A stretch of 64,000 nt of DNA from CAWEWH01 sp963812775 (GTDB lineage: Bacteria; Pseudomonadota; Alphaproteobacteria; Rhizobiales; Beijerinckiaceae), in the NCBI GenBank assembly GCA_963812775.1, contig CAWEWH010000005.1:434001-498000 (forward strand), in the 5' to 3' direction. The notes under the pieces were generated by a model. The model saw nothing but the letters and a program-made list of their open reading frames with translations, did not search any database and had not been told where the DNA came from. Within the stretch, counting starts at the first letter, position 1. Every line of letters begins with the position of its first letter. The translations under genes were made by a program, and so were the position numbers. Positions 47,197 to 54,968 of the stretch are shown piece by piece.

Positions 47197-47225
47197 CGTA
47201 TACATCAGCCCCTTGCCAAGTCCAG
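47197..47225 (-). promoter_or_regulatory. Predicted sigma-70 promoter of the acyl-AMP ligase gene
   Basis: On the minus strand, CTGGAC (47225-47220), 17-base spacer, TATACG (47202-47197). The spacer shares GGC, AGGGG and TGATG with the acpXL promoter, giving a matching block of about 26 bases. Confidence 0.6.
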
Positions 47226-47249
47226 CTAAGTGTCCAGCCAAGTGTCCAG
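47220..47249. repeat. Three 12-base-spaced copies of CTGGAC upstream of the ligase gene
   Basis: GTCCAG (CTGGAC on the coding strand) begins at 47220, 47232 and 47244 in a 12-base tandem repeat (AAGTGTCCAGCC unit). The innermost copy doubles as the -35 box. This could be an operator or a simple tandem duplication. Confidence 0.6.
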
Positions 47250-47287
47250 CCAAGCGGCCGATTTCGGGCGACCCCGGCAGGGCAGGC

Positions 47288-47602
47288 TCAGCCGTCGAGG
47301 GGCGCGATCGTGATGACAAGCCCGTCCAGGTCATCCGTCAGCGGTATCTGGCAAGCGAGGCGCGATTGCGGCTGCTCATGGTGCGAGGCGGCCAGCACGT
47401 CCTCCTCCGAAAAATCCTTCTCGGGCAGGCGGTCGGCGAAGGCCGGATCGACATAGACGTGGCAGGTGCCGCAGCTCGCCACGCCGCCGCACTGCGCCTC
47501 GATGGCATAATCGTGCTCGAGCAGGGCCTGCATGAGGTTTCGGCCCGGCTCGACCGCGATGCTGCGGACCGTGCCGTCGCGATCGGTGACGGTGATGTTC
47601 AC
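47288..47602 (-). CDS. 2Fe-2S ferredoxin (adrenodoxin type)
   Basis: The 104-residue ferredoxin carries its cluster ligands at Cys38, Cys44, Cys47 (CGGVASCGTC) and Cys84 (RLACQI), the spacing of adrenodoxin/ISC-type ferredoxins. Such proteins pass electrons to P450s or other oxygenases, or serve Fe-S assembly. No reductase or oxygenase gene is adjacent. It lies upstream of the ligase gene on the same strand with about 180 bases between, so it need not belong to the VLCFA locus. Confidence 0.92.
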   Translation of the reverse strand: MNITVTDRDGTVRSIAVEPGRNLMQALLEHDYAIEAQCGGVASCGTCHVYVDPAFADRLPEKDFSEEDVLAASHHEQPQSRLACQIPLTDDLDGLVITIAPLDG

Positions 47603-47674
47603 GCTTCATGGCTCCCGGAATGGGCGGGGACATGCCAGCCGGCGGCCGCAAAGGCAAGGCATGTCCCCGTCCGG

Positions 47675-47866
47675 TCACTCGACGACGTCGATGCCGCGCT
47701 CGGCCAGGAGACCGTACACGTCTTCGATCACCCTGGACGTGACCTCGCGAGCCGGCAGCAGCGCGTTGAGCTGGTCGATGGTGACCACGCCCAGGCGCTC
47801 ATATTTCGCAATGGCCGCCTCAACGGCACGCTTGAAATCGTCTGGAAAATCGTAAGGAGGTGTCAC
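47675..47866 (-). CDS. Free-standing sigma-70 region 1.1 domain protein
   Basis: The 63-residue protein starts with GTG after an AAGG ribosome-binding site and reads IAKYERLGVVTIDQLNALLP then SRVIEDVYGLLAERGIDVVE, a near-complete match to region 1.1 of the housekeeping sigma factor RpoD, including the final GIxVVE. No other sigma domain follows. Region 1.1 in RpoD blocks DNA binding by free sigma and shapes open-complex formation; a solo copy could act in trans on RNA polymerase or sigma. That role is inferred. Confidence 0.85.
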   Translation of the reverse strand: MTPPYDFPDDFKRAVEAAIAKYERLGVVTIDQLNALLPAREVTSRVIEDVYGLLAERGIDVVE

Positions 47867-47927
47867 GTTGCCTTATTCTCCGTGCGAGGATCGGACCGCC
47901 GGTAGCGGCAAGCCCGGAGACCCCTGA

Positions 47928-48617
47928 ATGGCGCCTCTAACCAATGTGGCGAGACACGACAGCGTCGCGGCCCTTGAGGCCGTGACGGGGCAGATCGCCC
48001 GCGCCGCCCGCGAGAACGGCCGCGATCCCGCCGCCGTGACCCTGGTGGCGGTCACCAAGACGTTTCCGCCCGAGGCCATTCGGCCGGTGCTCGAGGCCGG
48101 CCACTGCGTCTTCGGCGAGAACCGCGTTCAGGAGGCCAAGGCCAAATGGCCGGACCTCAAGGCCCGCTATCCGGCGGTCGAACTGCATCTCATCGGCCCG
48201 TTGCAATCCAACAAGGCGCGCGATGCCGTCGGCCTGTTCGACGCCATCCATTCCCTCGATCGCCCGTCCCTGGCCGAGGCCTTGGCCAAGGAGATCGCCC
48301 GGGCCGGCCGGGCGCCAAAACTCTTCGTCGAGATCAACACCGGCGAGGAGCAGCAGAAGAGCGGCGTCGTGCCGGGCGATGCCGACCGCTTCATCGCGCT
48401 GTGCCGCGAGCGGCACGGGCTCGTCATCGACGGCCTCATGGGCATCCCGCCCGCCGGCGAGCCGCCCTCGCCGCACTTCGCGCTCTTGGCGAAGATTGCG
48501 GAACGCAACGGCTTGGCGCATCTCTCCATGGGCATGAGCGCCGATTTCGAGCAGGCGATCGCGCTCGGCGCCACGCATGTGCGGGTCGGCAGCGCCATCT
48601 TCGGGGCGCGCGCATGA
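47928..48617 (+). CDS. YggS/PROSC family pyridoxal-phosphate homeostasis protein
   Basis: The 229-residue PLP-binding TIM-barrel protein has the cofactor lysine Lys44 in LVAVTKTFP, FGENRVQEAKAK, HLIGPLQSNK, and the C-terminal LSMGMSADFEQAIALGATHVRVGSAIFG. The family keeps free PLP low and supports vitamin B6 balance; no enzymatic activity is known. It is divergent from the sigma 1.1 gene with a short gap. Confidence 0.94.
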   Translation: MAPLTNVARHDSVAALEAVTGQIARAARENGRDPAAVTLVAVTKTFPPEAIRPVLEAGHCVFGENRVQEAKAKWPDLKARYPAVELHLIGPLQSNKARDAVGLFDAIHSLDRPSLAEALAKEIARAGRAPKLFVEINTGEEQQKSGVVPGDADRFIALCRERHGLVIDGLMGIPPAGEPPSPHFALLAKIAERNGLAHLSMGMSADFEQAIALGATHVRVGSAIFGARA

Positions 48618-48720
48618 TCGCGAAGAGTTGCTGAGCCTTCCGTCCGGCTTCGCCTTGTGGTTGCTTGAAGTCGCGCTTGCGTGAGGCTTTCGTGCGCGAA
48701 CATCTGCGCTGGGGGGCGCC

Positions 48721-49275
48721 ATGAAAGACGAACTGGCAATGCCGCGCCCGGATGCGCTCGGCGACGAGCACGTCCGCGCCTTTGGCAGCATCACCACCTA
48801 TTGGGCAAGCTACGAGGCGCTGCTCGAGACCATCATCGTGGCCGTCTACGATTTCGACGAGACGCACGGCCGCGCCTTTGCGGCGAGCCTCAACTATGCG
48901 GGCAAGCGCGACATGCTGCGCGCCATGGCGGCCGCGAAGGCGCGCAAGGCGAGCGGCTTCTACGAGGTCGTCGAGGAGGTGCTCGACAAGGCGCAGCCGT
49001 TGGCCGATCTGCGCAACCTCGTGGCGCATGCGGTTTGGCAGTTGGGCGAGCGCCCGCGCGCCATCAAGCCCTTGATCCACGGCGCCCGCGGCGCGGCGCA
49101 GAGCCGTGGCCGCGACGGCAAGGGCCGCGACTACACGTCCGACGACCTGCACGACGAGGCCACCGCCATCTTCGTGCTGTGGACCGATCTGCACGAGGCG
49201 GCGGTGCGCCATGGCGTGCTGACGGCGTCGCCGCCATCGAAGCCCAGCCCCGCGCCGGCGAAGAAGCGCCGCTAG
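48721..49275 (+). CDS. HEPN-like protein with an RN(x)3H motif
   Basis: The 184-residue helical protein has R98-N99-L-V-A-H103 (ADLRNLVAHAVW), the RxxxxH arrangement that marks the active site of HEPN ribonucleases, preceded by a long helix (AFGSITTYWASYEALLETIIVAVYDF) as expected for that fold. The Lys/Pro-rich tail is disordered. No nucleotidyltransferase or obvious antitoxin partner is adjacent, so this may be a solitary HEPN domain or a non-catalytic one. The family assignment is my inference from motif and helical pattern. Confidence 0.6.
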   Translation: MKDELAMPRPDALGDEHVRAFGSITTYWASYEALLETIIVAVYDFDETHGRAFAASLNYAGKRDMLRAMAAAKARKASGFYEVVEEVLDKAQPLADLRNLVAHAVWQLGERPRAIKPLIHGARGAAQSRGRDGKGRDYTSDDLHDEATAIFVLWTDLHEAAVRHGVLTASPPSKPSPAPAKKRR

Positions 49276-49286
49276 GGCGTGTACTG

Positions 49287-49391
49287 ATGAGCGGCGCCGA
49301 TCCGGCGCATGTCTGGTATCTGGGCAAGAGCGGAAAACATATGCTCGGTGCGAGCTTTTCGCTGTTTGACCCAGAGCGGAAGGTGCGCTGA
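49287..49391 (+). CDS. Possible very short protein (34 residues), uncertain
   Basis: An ATG frame starts 11 bases after the HEPN-like stop and ends at 49391, reading MSGADPAHVWYLGKSGKHML and a short charged tail. It has no clear ribosome-binding site. The tryptophan/aromatic content is unusual for noncoding DNA in this window, but it may be a gene remnant. Confidence 0.2.
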   Translation: MSGADPAHVWYLGKSGKHMLGASFSLFDPERKVR

Positions 49392-49396
49392 GCGCG

Positions 49397-52300
49397 CTAC
49401 TGCACTGGGATTAGGCCGCTCTGCGCCACGTATCCCAGAGCCTTGCCATCCTTGGCGATAAGCACCCATCCATCCTCGGCCTTAACGAGGGTCACGAGCG
49501 TGCCGGGCGGCAGCTTTTGCACGTATGCTCCTTTGCCGGCGCCCTCGGACACGTCCTGCGCCGCGATGAGCACGTGGGTGGGCTTGCTCGAGATGATCGC
49601 CGGCGCAACGGCGTCGTCACTGAGCAGTGCGACGCGGTTCGCCACCGCGAAGTTTGAACCGACGATCTTCATCTGTGGGATCTGCCGCAACTTGAAGGCC
49701 TCGAAGCTAAGTTCCGGCACCTTCTGGTCGATGTAGCCGGCAAGCTCGGTAATGTCGACGAAGCCGTCGCCGTTGCTGTCGGCTGCACCGAGCCCGGCCA
49801 GCAGCGAATATGTGAAAACACCGTGGCCGCGGAAGCCTTCGAGCGCCGGCGCATCGTCGGTCGATGCGGTGAGCACCGTGCGGCCCATGGCGCGCGTGAT
49901 GCGGTCGAGAGCGGCCACGCGCTCGAAGCCGCGCTGTGTGACACGATCTCCTGTCAGCGAGCCGCTCTCGCACGTGTCGAACAGGAGCAGACTCTTGCGC
50001 GCCGGAATTCGGGCCAGCCATTCCTGCAGCCGATCCTGGCCGACGCCGAACTTCACGATGGATTCCTCGCCGTCATAGCGAAAGTCCTGCGGGATGAAGT
50101 AGTAGCGGCCGTCCACGGTCTTGCCGTGACCGGCGAGATACAGCACGAAGACGTCCTCAGGCCGTATCCTCTTGCCAAGTTCGATGAACATACGCTCCAA
50201 ATTAGCGGCCGTGACGTCACCATCGAGCATGGTGGTGATTTCCACGCCCTCGTAGAGCTGGTTGCCGGCCTTCCTGAATCCATCGCCCAGGGCCTTGGCG
50301 TCTGGCACTGCGAAGACCAGTCTCAAGCGCCCGTCGTGATAGTCATTGACGCCAATGGCGAGGACATGGAGCCGGGCCGCTGCCGTCAACAAGGGCTTGC
50401 CCTCGCGCTGCACGGTGACCGCAACAGGATTTGAGGCGATCAGGCCCTTGGCATTGTAGGCCACCACTTCAATGCGGTTGTCGCCAGGGCCCACTGTCAA
50501 TGTCTGCTTCATCACGCCAGCACTACCGCGCGCGTCCACCGCAAGCGTGACGCCGTTGACTCGCCATTCCACCCTTCCGACACCCCCTCCCTGGTCAGTG
50601 ATGCTGGCTTCGACCTCGATGCGGTCCGCGGATAATTTGGCCACGTCTGCCACTCCGCCACTCGCCAGTGGCGCGACGATCGCGACGTTGGGAGCGGCGC
50701 CGCTGGCCATCGCCGTGGTGAGATCGAGCTTTGCGGCCGCATCCCTCACTTTACCGTGGGGGTCGCCGGCGAGCTTTTCGCGCACGAGATCGGGGCGATG
50801 CAGCGCATCATAGAACTGGTCGATCGAATACACCTCGAGACCGCGCACGACAGTGAGCTGCTTTGCCCCATGCTCCGAAGCCTCGAAGAACCCCTCGGGT
50901 GTGATCGCTACCCATTCCCCCCCTCTGTCGAACTGGATCAGCGCCACCAAAAGCTCGCCCGTAGAAGCATTCCAGACCCGAAGCGTGGCGTCTGCCCCGC
51001 CCGACGCCACCGTGCGCCCGTCCGGCGCGAAGGCGACGGATCTGACGGAACTGGAATGGCCTTCGAAGCTGCGCAGCAATTGGCCTGACGTCACGTCCCA
51101 GAGCTTGAGCGTCTTGTCGTCGCTCCCCGACAAAGCCGTGCGTCCGTCCGGTGCGAAAGCGACCGCAATAACGCCGTCGGAATGTCCTTTGAACGTGCGC
51201 AGCAGCCGGCCTGAGTTAACGTCCCAGAGTTTCAGTAGCTCGTCCGTGCTCCCCGAACCTCCGGACAGCGCCGTGCGGCCATCGCTCGTGAAGGCGACGG
51301 AGTTGACCCAAACGGAATGTCCGTTGAAGCTGCTCCGCAGGTTCCCCGACGCAATGTCCCAGAACTTCAGTGTGCTGTCTGCACCCCCGGACAGCGCCGT
51401 GCGCCCATCCGGCGCAAAGGCGACAGAGTTGACGCCCTTGGAGTGCCCCTCGAAACTGCGCAGCATCCGGCCCGAGGCCACGTCCCAGAGCCTCAGCGTG
51501 TTGTCGTAACTACCCGATAGCGCCGTGTGCCCGTCTGGCGCAAAGGCGACGGAATGGACCCAATTCGAGTGTCCTTCGAATGTGCGAAGCAGTCGGCCGG
51601 ACTCAACGTCCCAGAGCTTAAGTGTCTTGTCCGCACTCCCGGACAGAGCCGAACGCCCGTCTGGCGCGAAGGCGACAGAATGGACGTTATTGGGATGTCC
51701 TTGGAAGCTGGTCAGCTGCCGACCCGAGGTGACGCCCCAAAGTTTCACCGTGCCATCGCGGGTCCCTGAAAGCAGCGCGTGCCCGTCCGGCGCAAAAGCG
51801 ATGGAATCGACTGACCCATAATTCCCCCTGAAGCTACGCAGTGGCTGACCCGTGGCGACGTCCCATAGCCGCAGTGTTTCGTCGTAGCTTCCAGACAGTG
51901 CGGTGAGACCATTCGGTCCGAACGCCAGGGCGGACACCGAAGCATAGTGCCCCTCGAAACTGCGCAGCATCCGGCCCGACGCAACGTCCCAGAGCTTCAG
52001 CGTCTTGTCATTGCCCCCCGACGCCATCGTGCGCCCGTCCGGAGCGAAGGCTACGGATTTGACCTGATCAGAATGCCCTTGGAAGGTGCGCAGCAACCGG
52101 CCCGACGTCACATCCCAGAGCTTCAACGTTTTGTCATCGCTTCCCGACGCCACCGTGCGTCCATCCGGCGCGAATGCGACGGAGTGGACCTGATCGGAGT
52201 GTCCTTCGAAACTGCGCAGCAGCCGACCCAACGTCACATCCCAGAGCTTCAGTGATTTGTCGGCGCTTGCCGACAGTACTGTGCGCCCGTCCGGCGCGAA

Positions 52301-52834
52301 GGCGACGGAATGGACGTAACTGGAATGCCCCTCGAAGCTACGCAGCAGCTGGCCCGTCGCGACGTCCCAGAGCTTCAGTGTCTTGTCAAGATTGCCCGAT
52401 AGGGCGGTGCGTCCGTCCGGTGCGAAGGCGACGGAGAAGACCAAACGCGAGCCTTCGAATGTGCGGAGCAGTCGGCCTGACTCTACGCCCCAGAGCTTCA
52501 GCGTCCCGTCAGAGCTCCCCGACAGCACCGTGCGCCTGTCCGGCGCGAAGGCGACGGAATTGACCCAATCGGAATGTCCGTCGAAGCTACGCAGCAGCCG
52601 ACCTGACGCGACATCCCATAGCTTGAGCGAATGGTCCCAGCTTCCCGACAACACTGTGCGCCCATCAGGCGCGAAGGCGACTGAACTGACCGAGGAAGTG
52701 TGGCCGACGGCAGGAACGATGCGCGCTTGCGACGTCTCTGCAGCGGTCTGCGCTGACACAGAGGCAACGACGACGACGCCAAGGACAGCCAAAGCCGCCC
52801 CAAGCAGCTGTCGCCAAAATATGACGCGCGTCAT
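49397..52834 (-). CDS. Secreted WD40-repeat protein with caspase (peptidase C14) and SH3-like domains
   Basis: The 1,145-residue protein has a signal peptide (about 1-29), fourteen WD40 repeats of 42 residues (about 36-625, enough for two seven-bladed propellers), a linker with Ig-like features and a caspase domain from about residue 830. The dyad is His903 (LAGHG) and Cys955 (FDTCESG). An EF-hand-like loop DSNGDGFVDITE begins near 1019, and the last 60 residues look like an SH3-type domain (PGTLVTLVKAEDGWVLI). AGGAGG lies 7 bases before ATG 52834. Bacterial WD40-caspases have few assigned functions; regulated proteolysis or signalling is inferred. Confidence 0.92.
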   Translation of the reverse strand: MTRVIFWRQLLGAALAVLGVVVVASVSAQTAAETSQARIVPAVGHTSSVSSVAFAPDGRTVLSGSWDHSLKLWDVASGRLLRSFDGHSDWVNSVAFAPDRRTVLSGSSDGTLKLWGVESGRLLRTFEGSRLVFSVAFAPDGRTALSGNLDKTLKLWDVATGQLLRSFEGHSSYVHSVAFAPDGRTVLSASADKSLKLWDVTLGRLLRSFEGHSDQVHSVAFAPDGRTVASGSDDKTLKLWDVTSGRLLRTFQGHSDQVKSVAFAPDGRTMASGGNDKTLKLWDVASGRMLRSFEGHYASVSALAFGPNGLTALSGSYDETLRLWDVATGQPLRSFRGNYGSVDSIAFAPDGHALLSGTRDGTVKLWGVTSGRQLTSFQGHPNNVHSVAFAPDGRSALSGSADKTLKLWDVESGRLLRTFEGHSNWVHSVAFAPDGHTALSGSYDNTLRLWDVASGRMLRSFEGHSKGVNSVAFAPDGRTALSGGADSTLKFWDIASGNLRSSFNGHSVWVNSVAFTSDGRTALSGGSGSTDELLKLWDVNSGRLLRTFKGHSDGVIAVAFAPDGRTALSGSDDKTLKLWDVTSGQLLRSFEGHSSSVRSVAFAPDGRTVASGGADATLRVWNASTGELLVALIQFDRGGEWVAITPEGFFEASEHGAKQLTVVRGLEVYSIDQFYDALHRPDLVREKLAGDPHGKVRDAAAKLDLTTAMASGAAPNVAIVAPLASGGVADVAKLSADRIEVEASITDQGGGVGRVEWRVNGVTLAVDARGSAGVMKQTLTVGPGDNRIEVVAYNAKGLIASNPVAVTVQREGKPLLTAAARLHVLAIGVNDYHDGRLRLVFAVPDAKALGDGFRKAGNQLYEGVEITTMLDGDVTAANLERMFIELGKRIRPEDVFVLYLAGHGKTVDGRYYFIPQDFRYDGEESIVKFGVGQDRLQEWLARIPARKSLLLFDTCESGSLTGDRVTQRGFERVAALDRITRAMGRTVLTASTDDAPALEGFRGHGVFTYSLLAGLGAADSNGDGFVDITELAGYIDQKVPELSFEAFKLRQIPQMKIVGSNFAVANRVALLSDDAVAPAIISSKPTHVLIAAQDVSEGAGKGAYVQKLPPGTLVTLVKAEDGWVLIAKDGKALGYVAQSGLIPVQ
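50959..52729. repeat. Fourteen tandem 126-base WD40-coding repeats
   Basis: Fourteen in-frame units of about 42 codons, each with the core SVAFAPDGRT...SGSxDxTLKLWDV, can be read. Nucleotide identity between units is high (shared GCGAAGGCGAC and CCCAGAGCTTCAG segments), so the array is prone to recombination and assembly collapse. Confidence 0.85.
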
Positions 52835-53109
52835 GATCAGCCTCCTGGCCAACTCATTCGAACTTACCATAGCGCCCGACGCAGCGGGCGATTCATGTTG
52901 CGCCTGACACAAGTTGGTCCGGCGAGCGCCTTCCGCGCGATTGCCGACCTCGTTCCGAAATCAAGCGACGCTTGAACTCGGATGATCCGCCGCGAGGTTC
53001 GTTTCTGGCACAGACCGACGATTTTCGGATGTCTGCTCTCGCGCCGCAGTTGGGGAAAAGCGGAAGTCGGCCTGACCATCAAGCCGATTGATGAGTACAC
53101 GGCCTCGTC

Positions 53110-54225
53110 TTACGGCGAGAACAGGAACAGCACGAAGGTCGCGAACACCACGAGATGCACAAGGCCGCTCAGCATGTTGGTGCGCCCGGTGCCGAAGCTG
53201 ACGATGGAGACCGCGAAGGTCAGTAGCAGCAGGATCTGATCGCGCGCACCGAGGCCGAGCACGATCTGCCGCTCCGACACGATGCTCACGGCGGTGACGG
53301 CCGGAATGGTGAGGCCGATGGTGGCGAGCGCCGAGCCGAGCGCGATGTTGAGGCTGGTCTGCAGGTTGTTGCGGGCCGCGGCGCGCACCGCCGCCAGCCC
53401 CTCGGGCATCAGCACGAGAAGCGCGATGACGGCGCCCGCGATGGCGTCGGGCTTGGCGAGCGGCAATTGCTGCAGCCCGCTCTCGACGCCGCCCGCCACC
53501 TTCTTGGCCAGGAGGATGACGGCCACGAGGCTGGCCAGCAGGCCGGCGATCGCCATGAGGGCGGCGGCGGCGCTCGGTCCCGGGTGGAGCGCGTGCGGCG
53601 CGGATTCGTTCAACAGCACGAAATCGCCGCGGTGCCGCACCGTCTGCACGAACAGGAAGGCGCCGTAGAGCAGGATGGCAACGATGCTGACAAAGACGAG
53701 CTGGCCGGTCGAGTAGATCGGGCCTGGCGTCGTCTCCGTGTAGTTGGGCAGCACCAGCGTGGTGACGGCCAGCGCCATGATGACGGTCAGATAGGCCGAG
53801 GTGCCTTGCGGCTGCAGATCCTGCTCGTAGTGCCTGAGCGCGCCGATGAACAGGCACAGGCCCGTCAGTCCGGTGCAGACGATGATCACCACCGAGAAAA
53901 CGGCTTCGCGCGCCAAGGTCGGGTTGTTGTCCTCGTTGAGCATCATCGAAGCCACCAACGCCACCTCGATGATGGTGACCGACAGTGTCAGGATGAGCGT
54001 GCCGAAAGGTTCTCCCACCCGGTCGCCCACCACCTCGGCGTGGTGAAGCGCTGCGAAGACGCTGCCGACGAGCAGCACCGTCGCCAGGATCGGCAGCGCA
54101 TAGGCCGTGAGCCACGCCGGGGCGCGCTCCAGCCAGCGGTCGGCAAGCGGCACCGCCGCGACGAAGACGAGCGCGGCGGCCGGGAACGCCATCGCGGTGA
54201 TCGGCGTCTTGCGGCCGTCGCTCAT
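53110..54225 (-). CDS. Calcium/proton antiporter (ChaA type)
   Basis: The 371-residue protein has about eleven transmembrane segments and the two cation-exchange repeats: EPFGTLILTLSVTIIEVALVA in the first half and MPEGLAAVRAAARNNLQTSL with ALGSALATIGLTIPAV in the second. The acidic residues of these alpha repeats bind the cation. ChaA exchanges Ca2+ or Na+ for protons. It lies directly upstream of the WD40-caspase gene on the same strand, 275 bases away. Confidence 0.9.
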   Translation of the reverse strand: MSDGRKTPITAMAFPAAALVFVAAVPLADRWLERAPAWLTAYALPILATVLLVGSVFAALHHAEVVGDRVGEPFGTLILTLSVTIIEVALVASMMLNEDNNPTLAREAVFSVVIIVCTGLTGLCLFIGALRHYEQDLQPQGTSAYLTVIMALAVTTLVLPNYTETTPGPIYSTGQLVFVSIVAILLYGAFLFVQTVRHRGDFVLLNESAPHALHPGPSAAAALMAIAGLLASLVAVILLAKKVAGGVESGLQQLPLAKPDAIAGAVIALLVLMPEGLAAVRAAARNNLQTSLNIALGSALATIGLTIPAVTAVSIVSERQIVLGLGARDQILLLLTFAVSIVSFGTGRTNMLSGLVHLVVFATFVLFLFSP

Positions 54226-54238
54226 CGTTGCCCCCGAA

Positions 54239-54859
54239 TTAGGTCGCGCTCACCATCGAGGAGAGGAGCGCGCCGCGCAACTCGCGCCCGCCAACCGATG
54301 ATGATTTTCGTCGATGATGATTTTCCTCGACGAAAATTTTCGTCTTCGGTCCGATGACCGCCACAAGCTTGCGCATGTCGGCGGCCTTGAGCGCCACGCA
54401 GCCGGCGGTCGGCAGCCATCCCGGTTTCGCAAGGTGGATGAAGATGGCGCTGCCGCGGCCCCTGACGCGGGGCCGCACGTTGTAGGCGATCTCGATGACC
54501 ACGTCGTAGAGCCGGTCCTTGCGCCACATCGTCTCCTCGGTGGGCGGCAGATGCGCCGGGCGCGTCATGGGCCGGTTGTAGCGGCGGTCGCCCGGATCGT
54601 CGCACCACGCGTCGGTCGGCTTCAGGCGTTTGAGCGGCAGGCGGGCGGGCGGGCGCGGGCCACGGTCGGCGCGGTAATAGGCTAGGCCGAGGGCGAAGCG
54701 GCCAACCGGTGTCGCGCCATCGCCCTCCCGCTTGCCGCGCCGGACCCCGGATCGGCCGAGCGCACACGGAAACGAGAGATTTCCGGCCGTGAGCAGGCCC
54801 TGTTGGGGCCGGCCCGGGCGCGGAAACACCCGCAAAATCGCGACGGTCCTGGATTTCAT
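54239..54859 (-). CDS. L,D-transpeptidase catalytic domain protein
   Basis: The 206-residue protein contains the L,D-transpeptidase core: GRSGVRRGKREGDGATPVGRF and the catalytic HLAKPGWLPTAGCVAL (His and Cys), with PKTKIFV after. It lacks a clear signal peptide. The last 25 residues (ENHHRRKSSSVGG onward) overlap a short duplicated sequence and may be altered. It is divergent from the response-regulator gene. Confidence 0.85.
   Translation of the reverse strand: MKSRTVAILRVFPRPGRPQQGLLTAGNLSFPCALGRSGVRRGKREGDGATPVGRFALGLAYYRADRGPRPPARLPLKRLKPTDAWCDDPGDRRYNRPMTRPAHLPPTEETMWRKDRLYDVVIEIAYNVRPRVRGRGSAIFIHLAKPGWLPTAGCVALKAADMRKLVAVIGPKTKIFVEENHHRRKSSSVGGRELRGALLSSMVSAT
54297..54335. repeat. Short direct duplication in the transpeptidase 3' end
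   Basis: GATGATGATTTTCGTCGATGATGATTTTCCTCGA is, apart from one base, a doubled 17-base unit beginning at 54298. It falls in the last codons of the L,D-transpeptidase gene and could have extended its C-terminus. In this high-GC region the A+T content is striking. Confidence 0.6.
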
Positions 54860-54968
54860 GATGAATGCGCAAATCCCCGCCTCGTTGTTGCCGCGCTGCG
54901 TCAAGATAGTCTACCTCTCGGGACGGAATCCCGCCTATGAGGGCTGACGGATATGGGGAACGGGGCGA

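Noticed and set aside
50959..52729. Regular repeats suggestive of a CRISPR array
   Set aside because: The units are in-frame WD40 codons without constant repeats separated by unique spacers of CRISPR length.
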